The position numbers and the translations under genes are program-made. From Hydractinia symbiolongicarpus (lineage: Eukaryota > Cnidaria > Hydrozoa > Anthoathecata > Hydractiniidae), in the NCBI RefSeq assembly GCF_029227915.1, contig NC_079882.1, positions 32,170,001 through 32,234,000 on the forward strand: a DNA stretch of 64,000 nt, written 5' to 3'. The notes below the pieces were generated by a model. That model made no database searches, was not told the origin of the DNA, and was given only the letters and a program-made list of their open reading frames with translations. Positions 40,001 to 51,654 of the stretch are shown here, in pieces (the first letter of the stretch is position 1; every line of letters starts with the position of its first letter).

Positions 40001-43000
40001 CAAAAATGAAAACATTTTTAAAAACTACAAGTCTTATGCGTTTTAGTGGTGAAAAGATAATTTAAAAAATCGTTCGGGAAATGAGTTTACTCACAGGGTA
40101 CTTTCATTGTATACATTCGACTATACGGGCCAAGCCCGGGATTTACGGAAAATCGCGGGTTTTCGTTTTCCGGCGATTAAACCTCTTTCATTAAGCGTCT
40201 CATCAAAAATGAAAACATTTTTAAAAACTACAAGTCTCATGCGTTTTAGTGGTGAAAAAAAATTTAAAAAATCGTTCGGGAAATGAGTTTACTCCCTGGG
40301 TACTTTCTTTGTATACATTCGACTATACGGGCCAAGCCCCGGATTTCCGGGAAAACGCGGGATTTCGTTTGCCAGCGATTAAACCTCTTTCATTAGGCGT
40401 CTCATCAAAAATGAAAACATCTTTGAAAATTACAAGTCTCATGGGCTTTAGTGGTGAAATAATAATTTAAAAAATCGTTTGGGAAATGAGTTTACTCCCT
40501 GGGTACTTTCTTTGTATACTTTTGACTATACGGGCCGAGTACGGGATTTACGGGAAATCGCAGGTTTTCGTTTGCCGGCGATTAAACTTCTTTTATTCAG
40601 CGTCTCATCAAAAATGAAAACATTTTTAAAAACTACAAGTCTCATGCGTCTTAGTGGTGAAAAAATAATTTAAAAAATCGTTTGGGAAATGAGTTTACTC
40701 CCTGGGTACTTTCTTTGTATACTTTTGACTATACGGGCCGAGTACGGGATTTACGGGAAATCGCAGGTTTTCGTTTGCCGGCGATTAAACATCTTTTATT
40801 CAGCGTCTCATCAAAAATGAAAACATTTTTAAAAACTACAAGTCTCATGCGTTTTAGTGGTGAAAAAATAATTTAAAAAATCGTTCGGGAAATGAGTTTA
40901 CACCCTGGGTACTTTCTTTGTATACTATTGACTATACGGGCCGAGTCCGGGATTTACGGGAAATCGCAGGTTTACGTTTGCCGGCGATTAAACTTCTTTT
41001 ATTCAGCGTCTCATCAAAAATGAAAACATTTTTAAAAACTACAAGTCTTTTGCGTTTTAGTGGTGAAAAAATAATTTAAAAAATCGTTCTGGAAATGAGT
41101 TTACTCCCTGGGTACTTTCTTTGTATACTTTTGACTATACGGGCCGAGTCCGGGATTTACGGGAAATCGCAGGTTTTCGTTTGCCGGCGATTAAACCTCT
41201 TTCATTAAGCGTCTCATCAAAAATGAAAACATTTTTGAAAACTACAAGTCTCATGCGTTTTAGTGGTGAAAAAAAATTTAAAAAATCGTTCGGGAAATGA
41301 GTTTACTCCCTGGGTACTTTCTTTGTATACATTCGACTATACGGGCCAAGCCCCGGATTTACGGGAAAACGCGGGATTTCGTTTGCCAGCGATTAAACCT
41401 CTTTCATTAGGCGTCTCATCAAAAATGAAAATATCTTTGAAAATTACAAGTCTCATGGGCTTTAGTGGTGAAATAATAATTTAAAAAATCGTTTGGGAAA
41501 TGAGTTTACTCCCTGGGTACTTTCTTTGTATACTTTTGACTATACGGGCCGAGTACGGGATTTACGGGAAATCGCAGGTTTTCGTTTGCCGGCGATTAAA
41601 CTTCTTTTATTCAGCGTCTCATCAAAAATGAAAACATTTTTAAAAACTACAAGTCTCATGCGTCTTAGTGGTGAAAAAATAATTTAAAAAATCGTTTGGG
41701 AAATGAGTTTACTCCCTGGGTACTTTCTTTGTATACTTTTGACTATACGGGCCGAGTACGGGATTTACGGGAAATCGCAGGTTTTCGTTTGCCGGCGATT
41801 AAACTTCTTTTATTCAGCGTCTCATCAAAAATGAAAACATTTTTGAAAACTACAAGTCTCATGCGTTTTAGTGGTGAAAAAATAATTTAAAAAATCGTTC
41901 GGGAAATGAGTTTACACCCTGGGTACTTTCTTTGTATACTATTGACTATACGGGCCGAGTCCGGGATTTACGGGAAATCGCAGGTTTTCGTTTGCCGGCG
42001 ATTAAACATCTTTTATTCAGCGTCTCATCAAAAATGAAAACATTTTTAAAAACTACAAGTCTCATGCGTTTTAGTGGTGAAAAAATAATTTAAAAAATCG
42101 TTCGGGAAATGAGTTTACACCCTGGGTACTTTCTTTGTATACTATTGACTATACGGGCCGAGTCCGGGATTTACGGGAAATCGCAGGTTTACGTTTGCCG
42201 GCGATTAAACTTCTTTTATTCAGCGTCTCATCAAAAATGAAAACATTTTTAAAAACTACAAGTCTTTTGCGTTTTAGTGGTGAAAAAATAATTTAAAAAA
42301 TCGTTCTGGAAATGAGTTTACTCCCTGGGTACTTTCTTTGTATACTTTTGACTATACGGGCCGAGTCCGGGATTTACGGGAAATCGCAGGTTTTCGTTTG
42401 CCGGCGATTAAACCTCTTTCATTAAGCGTCTCATCAAAAATGAAAACATTTTTGAAAACTACAAGTCTCATGCGTTTTAGTGGTGAAAAAAAATTTAAAA
42501 AATCGTTCGGGAAATGAGTTTACTCCCTGGGTACTTTCTTTGTATACATTCGACTATACTGGCCAAGCCCCGGATTTACGGGAAAACGCGGGATTTCGTT
42601 TGCCAGCGATTAAACCTCTTTCATTAGGCGTCTCATCAAAAATGAAAATATCTTTGAAAATTACAAGTCTCATGGGCTTTAGTGGTGAAATAATAATTTA
42701 AAAAATCGTTTGGGAAATGAGTTTACTCCCTGGGTACTTTCTTTGTATACTTTTGACTATACGGGCCGAGTACGGGATTTACGGGAAATCGCAGGTTTTC
42801 GTTTGCCGGCGATTAAACTTCTTTTATTCAGCGTCTCATCAAAAATGAAAACATTTTTAAAAACTACAAGTCTCATGCGTCTTAGTGGTGAAAAAATAAT
42901 TTAAAAAATCGTTTGGGAAATGAGTTTACTCCCTGGGTACTTTCTTTGTATACTTTTGACTATACGGGCCGAGTACGGGATTTACGGGAAATCGCAGGTT

Positions 43001-45134
43001 TTCGTTTGCCGGCGATTAAACTTCTTTTATTCAGCGTCTCATCAAAAATGAAAACATTTTTGAAAACTACAAGTCTCATGCGTTTTAGTGGTGAAAAAAT
43101 AATTTAAAAAATCGTTCGGGAAATGAGTTTACACCCTGGGTACTTTCTTTGTATACTATTGACTATACGGGCCGAGTCCGGGATTTACGGGAAATCGCAG
43201 GTTTTCGTTTGCCGGCAATTAAACTTCTTTTATTCAGCGTCTCATCAAAAATGAAAACATTTTTAAAAACTACCAGTCTTATGCGTTTTAGTGGTGAAAA
43301 AATAATTTAAAAAATCGTTCTGGAAATGAGTTTACTCCCTGGGTACTTTCTTTGTATACTTTTGACTATACGGGCTAAGCCCGGGATTTACGGGAAATCG
43401 CAGGTTTTCGTTTGCCGGCGATTAAACTTCTTTTATTCAGCGTCTCATCAAAAACGAAAACATTTTTAAAAACTACAAGTCTTATGCGATTTAGTGGTGA
43501 AAAGATAATTTAAAAAATCGTTCTGGAAATGAGTTTACTCACAGGGTACTTTCATTGTATACATTCGACTATACGGGCCAAGCCCGGGATTTACGGAAAA
43601 TCGCGGGTTTTCGTTTTCCGGCGATTAAACCTCTTTCATTAAGCGTCTCATCAAAAATGAAAACATTTTTGAAAACTACAAGTCTCATGCGTTTTAGTGG
43701 TGAAAAAAAATTTTAAAAATCGTTCGGGAAATGAGTTTACTCCCTGGGTACTTTCTTTGTATACTTTTGACTATACGGGCTAAGCCCGGGATTTACGGGA
43801 AATCGCAGGTTTTCGTTTGCCGGCGATTAAACTTCTTTTATTCAGCGTCTCATCAAAAATGAAAACATTTTTAAAAACTACAAGTCTTATGCGTTTTAGT
43901 GGTGAAAAGATAATTTAAAAAATCGTTCTGGAAATGAGTTTACTTACAGGGTACTTTCATTGTATACATTCGACTATACGGGCCAAGCCCGGGATTTACG
44001 GAAAATCGCGGGTTTTCGTTTTCCGGCGATTAAACCTCTTTCATTAAGCGTCTCATCAAAAATGAAAACATTTTTGAAAACTACAAGTCTCATGCGTTTT
44101 AGTGGTGAAACAAAATTTAAAAAATCGTTCGGGAAATGAGTTTACTCCCTGGGTACTTTCTTTGTATACTTTTGACTATACGGGCTAAGCCCGGGATTTA
44201 CGGGAAATCGCAGGTTTTCGTTTGCCGGCGATTAAACTTCTTTTATTCAGCGTCTCATCAAAAATGAAAACATTTTTAAAAACTACAAGTCTTATGCGTT
44301 TTAGTGGTGAAAAGATAATTTAAAAAATCGTTCTGGAAATGAGTTTACTCACAGGGTACTTTCATTGTATACATTCGACTATACGGGCCAAGCCCGGGAT
44401 TTACGGAAAATCGCAGGTTTTCGTTTTCCGGCGATTAAACCTCTTTCATTAAGCGTCTCATCAAAAATGAAAACATTTTTGAAAACTAAAAGTCTCATGC
44501 GTTTTAGTGGTGAAAAAAAATTTAAAAAATCGTTCGGGAAATGAGTTTACTCCCTGGGTACTTTCTTTGTATACATTCGACTATACGGGCCAAGCCCCGG
44601 ATTTACGGGAAAACGCGGGATTTCGTTTGCCAGCGATTAAACCTCTTTCATTAGGCGTCTCATCAAAAATGAAAACATCTTTGAAAATTACAAGTCTCAT
44701 GGGCTTTAGTGGTGAAATAATAATTTAAAAAATCGTTTGGGAAATGAGTTTACTCCCTGGGTACTTTCTTTGTATACTTTTGACTATACGGGCCGAGTAC
44801 GGGATATACGGGAAATCGCAGGTTTTCGTTTGCCGGCGATTAAACTTCTTTTATTCAGCGTCTCATCAAAAATGAAAACATTTTTAAAAACTACAAGTCT
44901 CATGCGTCTTAGTGGTGAAAAAATAATTTAAAAAATCGTTTGGGAAATGAGTTTACTCCCTGGGTACTTTCTTTGTATACTTTTGACTATACGGGCCGAG
45001 TACGGGATTTACGGGAAATCGCAGGTTTTCGTTTGCCGGCGATTAAACATCTTTTATTCAGCGTCTCATCAAAAATGAGAACATTTTTGAAAACTACAAG
45101 TCTCATGCGTTTTAGTGGTGAAAAAATAATTTAA
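37030..45134 (+). repeat. HOR region marked by a divergent monomer subfamily
   Basis: A divergent monomer type carries GTATACATTCGACTATAC, CCAAGCCCCGGATTT, GGGAAAACGCGGGATTTCG, TTTGCCAGCGATT, CCTCTTTCATTAGGCG and CTCATGGGCTTTAG. It starts at 37,030, 38,653, 39,669, 40,274, 41,288, 42,505 and 44,532, with an earlier copy at 25,475. The 39,669 copy reverts to standard sequence at its end. Selected spacings are 1,621 (8-mer, 38,653 to 40,274), 1,014 (5-mer), 1,217 (6-mer) and 2,027 bp (10-mer). It is usually followed by two monomers with GGCCGAGTACGGG. The core unit has been amplified with variable numbers of passenger monomers, so the HOR has no single fixed length. Confidence 0.85.
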
Positions 45135-45546
45135 AAAATCGTTCGGGAAATGAGTTTACACCCTGGGTACTTTCTTTGTATACTATTGACTATATGGGGC
45201 GAGTCCGGGATTTACGGGAAATCGCAGGTTTACGTTTGCCGGCGATTAAACTTCTTTTATTCAGCGTCTCATCAAAAATGAAAACATTTTTAAAAACTAC
45301 AAGTCTTATGCGTTTTAGTGGTGAAAAAATAATTTAAAAAATCGTTCTGGAAATGAGTTTACTCCCTGGGTACTTTCTTTGTATACTTTTGACTATACGG
45401 GCCGAGTCCGGGATTTACGGGAAATCGCAGGTTTTCGTTTGCCGGCGATTAAACTTCTTTTATTCAGCGACTCATCAGAAATGAAAACATTCTTGAAAAC
45501 TACAAGTCTCATGCGTTTTAGTGGTGAAATAATAATTTAAAAAATC

Positions 45547-48500
45547 GTTTGGGAAATGAGTTTACTCCCTGGGTACTTTCTTTGTATACTTTTGACTATA
45601 CGGGCCGAGTCCAGGATTTACGGGAAATCGCAGGTTTTCGTTTGCCGGCGATTAAACTTCTTTTATTCACCGTCTCATCAAAAATGAAAACATTTTTAAA
45701 AACTACAAGTCTCATGCGTTTTAGTGCTGAAAAAATAATTTAAAAAATCGTTCGGGAAATGAGTTTACTCCCTGGGTACTTTCTTTGTATACTTTTGACT
45801 ATGCCGGCCGAGTCCGGGGTTTACGGGAAATGGCGGGTTTTCGTTTGCCGGCGATTAAACGTCTTTTATTCAGCGTCTCATCAAAAATGAAAACATTTTT
45901 GAAAACTACAAGTCTCATGCGTTTTAGTGGTGAAAAAATAATTTAAAAAATCGTTCGGGAAATGAGTTTACTCCCTGGGTACTTTCTTTGTATACTTTTG
46001 GTTATACGGGCCGAGTCCAGGGTTTACGGGAAATGGCGGGTTTTCGTTTGCTGGCGATTAAACTTCTTTTATTCAGCGTCTCATCAAAAATGAAAACATT
46101 TTTAAAAACTACAAGTCTCATGGGATTTAGCGGTGAAATAATAATTTAAAAAATCGTTCGGGAAATGAGTTTACACCCTGGGTACTTTCTTATTATACTT
46201 TTGACTATACGGGCCGAGTCCGGGATTTACGGGAAATCGCAGGTTTTCGACTGCCGGCGATTAAACTTCTTTTATTCAGCGTCTCATCAAAAATGAAAAC
46301 ATTTTTGAAAACTACAAGTCTCATGCGTTTTAGTGGTGAAAATATAATTTAAAAAATCGTTTGGGAAATGAGTTTACTCCATGGGTACTTTCTTTATATA
46401 CTTTTGACTATACGGGCCGAGTCCAGAATTTACGGGAAATCGCAGGTTTTCGTTTGCCGGCGATTAAACTTCTTTTATTTACCGTCTCATCAAAAATGAA
46501 AACATTTTTAAAAACTACAAGTCTCATGCGCTTTAGTGCTGAAAAAATAATTTAAAAAATCGTTCGGGAAATGATTTCACTCCCTGGGTACTTTCTTTGT
46601 ATACTTTTGACTATGCCGGCCGAGTCCGGGGTTTACGGGAAATGGCGGGTTTTCGGTTGCCGGCGATTAAACGTCTTTTATTCAGCGTCTCATCAAAAAT
46701 GAAAACATTTTTGAAAACTACAAGTCTCATGCGTTTTAGTGGTGAAAAAATAATTTAAAAAATCGTTCGGGAAATGAGTTTACTCCCTGGGTACTTTCTT
46801 TGTATACTTTTGGTTATACGGGCCAAGTCCAGGGTTTACGGGAAATGGCGGGTTTTCGTTTGCTGGCGATTAAACTTCTTTTATTCAGCGTCTCATCAAA
46901 AATGAAAACATTTTTAAAAACTACAAGTCTCATGGGCTTTAGCGGTGAAATAATAATTTAAAAAATCGTTCGGGAAATGAGTTTACACCCTGGGTACTTT
47001 CTTATTATACTTTTGACTATACGGGCCGAGTCCGGGATTTACAAGAAATCGCAGGTTTTCGACTGCCGGCGATTAAACTTCTTTTATTCAGCGTCTCATC
47101 AAAAATGAAAACATTTTTGAAAACTACAAGTCTCATGCGTTTTAGTGGTGAAAATATATTTTAAAAAATCGTTTGGGAATTGAGTTTACTCCCTGGGTAC
47201 TTTCTTTGTATACTTTTGACTATACGGGCCGAGTCCAGGATTTACGGGAAATCGCAGGTTTTGGTTTGCCGGCGATTAAACTTCTTTTATTCACCGTCTC
47301 ATCAAAAATGAAAACATTTTTAAAAACTACAAGTCTCATGCGCTTTAGTGCTTAAAAAATAATTTAAAAAATCGTTCGGGAAATGAGTTTACTCCCTGGG
47401 TACTTTCTTTGTATACTTTTGACTATGCCGGCCGAGTCCGGGGTTTACGGGAAATGGCGGGTTTTCGTTTGCCGGCGATTAAACGTCTTTTATTCAGCGT
47501 CTCATCAAAAATGAAAACATTTTTGAAAACTACAAGTCTCATGCGTTTTAGTTGTGAAAAAGTGATTTAGAAAATCGTTCGGGAAATGAGTTTACTCCCT
47601 GGGTACTTTCTTTGTATACTTTTGGTTATACGGGCCGAGTCCAGGGTTTACGGGAAATGGCGGGTTTTCGTTTGCTGGCAATTAAACTTCTTTTATTCAG
47701 CGTCTCATCAAAAATGAAAACATTTTTAAAAACTACAAGTCTCATGGGCTTTAGCGGTGAAATAATAATTTAAAAAATCGTTCGGGAAATGAGTTTACAC
47801 CCTGGGTACTTTCTTATTATACTTTTGACTATACGGGCCGAGTCCGGGATTTACGGGAAATCGCAGGTTTTCGACTGTCGGCGATTAAACTTCTTTTATT
47901 CAGCGTCTCATCAAAAATGAAAACATTTTTGAAAACTACAAGTCTCATGCGTTTTAGTGGTGAAAATATAATTTAAAAAATCGTTCGGGAAATGAGTTTA
48001 CTCCCTGGGTACTTTCTTTGTATACTTTTGGTTATACGGGCCGAGTCCAGGGTTTACGGGAAATGGCGGGTTTTCGTTTGCTGGCGATTAAACTTCTTTT
48101 ATTCAGCGTCTCATCAAAAATGAAAACATTTTTGAAAACTACAAGTCTCATGCGTTTTAGTGGTGAAAAAATAATTTAAAAAATCGTTCGGGAAATGAGT
48201 TTACTCCCTGGGTACTTTCTTTGTATACTTTTGGTTATACGGGCCAAGTCCAGGGTTTACGGGAAATGGCGGGTTTTCGTTTGCTGGCGATTAAACTTCT
48301 TTTATTCAGCGTCTCATCAAAAATGAAAACATTTTTAAAAACTACAAGTCTCATGGGCTTTAGCGGTGAAATAATAATTTAAAAAATCGTTCGGGAAATG
48401 AGTTTACACCCTGGGTACTTTCTTATTATACTTTTGACTATACGGGCCGAGTCCGGGATTTACAAGAAATCGCAGGTTTTCGACTGCCGGCGATTAAACT

Positions 48501-49719
48501 TCTTTTATTCAGCGTCTCATCAAAAATGAAAACATTTTTGAAAACTACAAGTCTCATGCGTTTTAGTGGTGAAAATATATTTTAAAAAATCGTTTGAGAA
48601 TTGAGTTTACTCCCTGGGTACTTTCTTTGTATACTTTTGACTATACGGGCCGAGTCCAGGATTTACGGGAAATCGCAGGTTTTGGTTTGCCGGCGATTAA
48701 ACTTCTTTTATTCACCGTCTCATCAAAAATGAAAACATTTTTAAAAACTACAAGTCTCATGCGCTTTAGTGCTTAAAAAATAATTTAAAAAATCGTTCGG
48801 GAAATGAGTTTACTCCCTGGGTACTTTCTTTGTATACTTTTGACTATGCCGGCCGAGTCCGGGGTTTACGGGAAATGGCGGGTTTTCGTTTGCCGGCGAT
48901 TAAACGTCTTTTATTCAGCGTCTCATCAAAAATGAAAACATTTTTGAAAACTACAAGTCTCATGCGTTTTAGTGGTGAATTAATAATTTAAAAAATCGTT
49001 TGGGAAATGAGTTTACTCCCTGGGTACTTTCTTTGTATACTTTTGACTATACGGGCCGAGTCCAGGATTTACGGGAAATCGCAGGTTTTCGTTTGCCGGC
49101 GATTAAACTTCTTTTATTCAGCGTCTCATCAAAAATGAAAACATTTTTGAAAACTACAAGTCTCATGCGTTTTAGTGGTGAAAATATAATTTAAAAAATC
49201 GTTTGGGAAATGAATTTACTCCCTGGGTACTTTCTTTGTATACTTTTGACTATACGGGCCGAGTCCAGGATTTACGGGAAATCGCAGGTTTTGGTTTGCC
49301 GGCGATTAAACTTCTTTTATTCACCGTCTCATCAAAAATGAAAACATTTTTAAAAACTACAAGTCTCATGCGCTTTAGTGCTGAAAAAATAATTTAAAAA
49401 ATCGTTCGGGAAATGAGTTTACTCCCTGGGTACTTTCTTTGTATACTTTTGACTATGCCGGCCGAGTCCGGGGTTTACGGGAAATGGCGGGTTTTCTTTT
49501 GCCGGCGATTAAACGTCTTTTATTCAGCGTCTCATCAAAAATGAAAACATTTTTGAAAACTACAAGTCTCATGCGTTTTAGTTGTGAAAAAGTGATTTAG
49601 AAAATCGTTCGGGAAATGAGTTTACTCCCTGGGTACTTTCTTTGTATACTTTTAGTTATACGGGCCGAGTCCAGGGTTTACGGGAAATGGCGGGTTTTCG
49701 TTTGCTGGCAATTAAACTT
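45547..49719 (+). repeat. 812-bp tetramer HOR, left of transposon
   Basis: Four monomer types recur in order. W has TTCACCGTCTCATC and TTTAGTGCTGAAAA. X has ACTATGCCGGCCGAG, GGGGTTTACGGG and TTAAACGTC. Y has TTTTGGTTATACGG, TTTGCTGGCGATT and CTCATGGGCTTTAGCGG. Z has TTTACACCCTGGG, CTTATTATACTTT and TTTTCGACTGCCGG. W starts at about 45,547, 46,359 and 47,171, a strict 812-bp period. Between 47.9 and 49.2 kb the order is disturbed by extra Y and Z monomers, giving a 1,421-bp (7-mer) spacing. The final W-X-Y run at 49,200-49,719 is cut by the transposon inside Y. Confidence 0.88.
49717..49719 (+). repeat. Target-site duplication, left (CTT)
   Basis: CTT directly precedes the transposon and is repeated directly after it at 55,052-55,054. 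Joining the left flank through 49,719 to the right flank from 55,055 gives ATTAAACTTCTTTTATTC, the normal monomer sequence. One CTT is therefore a 3-bp duplication made on insertion. Confidence 0.88.
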
Positions 49720-49752
49720 CACGGCGGGTAAAAACGGTCCAAGAAATGCTTA
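49720..49752 (+). repeat. Left terminal inverted repeat
   Basis: Perfect 9-bp terminus CACGGCGGG (49,720-49,728), then 15 poorly matched bases, then AAATGCTTA (49,744-49,752). The second block is shared with the right end at an identical offset. The two conserved blocks separated by a spacer look like a bipartite transposase recognition site. Confidence 0.88.
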
Positions 49753-49807
49753 TCAAAAGCGTCCGCGTTTTTCGGCCCGTAGGTTTTTAAAAACGGTCGA
49801 GGACCGT
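49730..49807 (+). repeat. Left subterminal ACGGTC motifs and small palindrome
   Basis: AAAAACGGTC occurs twice as a direct repeat (49,730-49,739 and 49,789-49,798). The second copy is the left arm of a perfect inverted repeat, ACGGTC-GAG-GACCGT (49,793-49,807). Three copies of the ACGGTC hexamer in the first 90 bp suggest a protein-binding site, by analogy with the subterminal transposase sites of CACTA elements. Function is inferred. Confidence 0.6.
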
Positions 49808-50390
49808 AAGTATTATATCTTTGGTACATGGTACCATACTTTTATCTGGTATGTGTTTTAAACGTGTCTGATGGTTTTACGAGCGCTAGAATTTGAAAGT
49901 CGAATAAATTTTCTTTCGATCGAATATAAACATGCTTATGTTGAACATCGTGGAATGTCTTTTTAGCTGTCTTGAAATAGTGCCTCTTTCAATTTTACCC
50001 TTCCAGTAACAAACTTTGTTGGGTATAGAATAGTATTAAATGGTATTATTTTTCTATTTGAAGGCATTAAAACGCAAGTTGTAAGACGAATCTTCAATTC
50101 TGTTGTTTTACATTTTTTAATTTTGAAGTTTTTTTGGTAAATAAAAGCAACGGAAGTATGGGAAAATTGTAGTAAGCTACGTATGGCAGTCTCAGGAATT
50201 AAGAAATGGCGGCCATTTTTAAATTGTTTCTTTTTTATTATATTCTGTAAACTAAGGTGTGTTAATGGTCTATCTGGCTATGTCCTATGAGTATAAGTAT
50301 ATTTTAGGTCTCATATAGCCGACTTCTCAATTTTTCACAATATATACAAGAAACCCATCCATATAAAAAAAATTAAAACTTGTCTTTAAA

Positions 50391-50578
50391 GCTAGCTAGC
50401 TAGCTAAATATTTTGTGGATGTGTTGTCCCATTGTATAGCTATAGCTAGCTATGCTTTATTCTGACTAAATTTTCTCATGTATTAATTTTTTCGCAAGTT
50501 TTCATTCATCCACAAGTAACAAGGAAAAATTTAGGGTTTTTAGGCAAAATAGATGCGTTAAACCGTAGCTAGCTAGAG
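50391..50578 (+). repeat. GCTA-type microsatellite clusters (left subterminal)
   Basis: Three closely spaced clusters of the palindromic unit: GCTAGCTAGCTAGCTA (50,391-50,406), AGCTATAGCTAGCTAT (50,438-50,453) and GTAGCTAGCTAGAG (50,565-50,578). A fourth cluster occurs near the other end at 54,686-54,697. These are either simple microsatellite growth or subterminal repeats of the element. Confidence 0.7.
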
Positions 50579-50858
50579 TTCTGTGTATAGATGAGCGAAT
50601 GTTTACAAAGTTCTGTATATGTACGCGCATTCTTACAGGCAATAAAAGAAGGACCACATAAGAAAAACTATTTCCACTAATTTATATATTTAAGGAATAA
50701 ACGATCTAAAAGGAGCTGGAATTGGAATACCGTTTTTTTTAATTAAGAAAAGAAAAATGTTTTTTCCCTATAAATAACGAACTTGTGTTTATATATATAT
50801 ACGTTTATTCTTATTTTTTTTAAAACATTCCAAGACATAAAAATTCATTTCTTTGTGT

Positions 50859-51023
50859 CATTCGCCAAAATAAATTCCGTTAAAATAAACATTTTTTTGT
50901 ATTCGCCAAATTAAATCCTCGCCAAATTTTATAAAATTTATCATTCGCAAAATTAAATCCCCGCCAAGTATTCCATTTTGGTCATTCACCATTAAATACT
51001 CTCCAAAATTTATCCACTTAAGA
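50859..51023 (+). repeat. Degenerate 41-bp tandem repeat, four units
   Basis: Four imperfect units start at 50,859, 50,900, 50,942 and 50,983, with spacings of 41, 42 and 41 bp. The shared core is (C/T)ATTCGCCAAA(A)TTAAATCC, often followed by CGCCAA. The last unit is the most degenerate (CATTCACCATTAAATAC). It ends about 130 bp before the ORF1 start codon, so it may hold promoter or transposase-binding elements. Confidence 0.75.
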
Positions 51024-51092
51024 TAGTAAATAAAAATATCCTCTCTTTTTCATCTTCTTTTTCTAAAATGACAGATAATAACTTTTCTTTTC

Positions 51093-51119
51093 TATATATA
51101 TATATATAATATATATATT
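51093..51119 (+). promoter_or_regulatory. TA-rich tract, possible core promoter
   Basis: A TATATATATATATATAA-type run ends about 30 bp before the ORF1 start codon. It could supply a TATA element, or be a simple (TA)n repeat. The position so close to the ATG would leave a very short leader, so promoter function is only a guess. Two short out-of-frame ATGs (51,131 and 51,144) lie between it and ORF1 and would form uORFs of 6 and 8 codons if transcribed. Confidence 0.35.
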
Positions 51120-51150
51120 TATAATTACCTATGTTTTTAGATCATGTATA

Positions 51151-51654
51151 ATGATGTCAGATTTAATTGATTCATATGCAGAGTTGGACGAAAAAAATAT
51201 CCTCGTCATCAATTTAATAAAGTTTCACTTCGATACAATTTTAACATCTCTTAATCGAAAAATTCAAGCAAAACAAACTTTGTATAATCCCTTCAAAGTT
51301 GTCATTAATGAACGTGTCCATTCCGAAATATTTTTAGCTGTTTATAAAGCCATTCGCGACTTCCGCACAGCTTACGGTAGAGAATTGATTGTTAAGAAAG
51401 ACAAAAGTGGTATCAATAAAGAAATTAGTATTATTTTTCACCATCTTGGGTCATTGAAATTCCATTTATCAAACTTGTCTAGCCTTGATATCAATAAAAT
51501 ATTCAAAAAGAAGTTTAAAAGCAATGCCGTCGGTGATATAATATGTGACGATGAAAAAAAATGTATTTTACATTACAAAGTGTCAACAAAGACATTAAAT
51601 ATAACTGCATCGTACAAAGTTGTCAATCAATATGGTATGGTATGTAGTTATTGA
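51151..51654 (+). CDS. Transposon ORF1, hypothetical protein, 167 aa
   Basis: A complete reading frame from a tandem ATG ATG (A at -3 for both) to TGA. I do not recognise the protein. The first 20 residues are acidic (DLIDSYAELDEKN). Residues about 85-125 are lysine-rich (KKDKSGINK, then INKIFKKKFKSN), and two cysteines lie at 132 and 138 (ICDDEKKC). No signal peptide, membrane segment or zinc-finger pattern is visible. It lies 55 bp upstream of ORF2, on the same strand and in a different frame. It may be an accessory DNA-binding protein, as in two-gene TIR elements, or the 5' exon of a longer transposase, because GTATGG and GTATGT donor-like sites overlap its last codons. Its length and AT-rich but stop-free sequence make it probably real; function is unknown. 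Confidence 0.62.
   Translation: MMSDLIDSYAELDEKNILVINLIKFHFDTILTSLNRKIQAKQTLYNPFKVVINERVHSEIFLAVYKAIRDFRTAYGRELIVKKDKSGINKEISIIFHHLGSLKFHLSNLSSLDINKIFKKKFKSNAVGDIICDDEKKCILHYKVSTKTLNITASYKVVNQYGMVCSY

Larger units (their letters stand above)
1..49719 (+). repeat. 203-bp satellite array, left block
   Basis: Continuous head-to-tail tandem array of about 245 monomers, each 202-203 bp with occasional 1-bp indels. Landmarks recur in fixed order in each unit: GTTCGGGAAATGAG, CCCTGGGTACTTTC, GTATAC, a GGGCCGAGTCC or GGGCCAAGCCC block, TTTGCCGGCGATTAAAC, TTCAGCGTCTCATC, a run of phased A/T tracts, then AATAATTTAAAAAATC. All units lie in the same orientation and no inversion was seen. Counting on a consensus gives 76 G+C of 203. 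Divergence is mostly single substitutions that define monomer types, and these types recur in local higher-order patterns. The block enters the window mid-monomer, so the array extends beyond the left edge. It stops abruptly at the transposon insertion. No gene is supported anywhere in it. Confidence 0.98.
49808..51150 (+). other. Transposon 5' non-coding region
   Basis: AT-rich DNA of about 1.34 kb between the left end motifs and ORF1, with no credible ORF on either strand. It holds scattered AGCTAGCT clusters (50,391-50,578), a short (AT)n run near 50,789-50,802, a 41-bp-period tandem repeat (from 50,859) and a TA-rich tract just before ORF1. It probably contains the promoter and the 5' leader. 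Confidence 0.75.

Noticed and set aside
1-49719. CENP-B box in the monomer (TTCGTTTGCCGGCGA resembles its start)
   Set aside because: The essential core TTCGnnnnAnnCGGG is not matched on either strand: the A and the CGGG positions differ. Centromeric function cannot be argued from this motif.
1-49719. CRISPR array
   Set aside because: The repeats are about 203 bp and contiguous with no unique spacers. This is a satellite, not a short-repeat/spacer array.
49616-49861. 81-codon ORF crossing the satellite/transposon junction
   Set aside because: It begins in the satellite and continues into the transposon left end by chance. It has no independent start context and no recognisable protein features.
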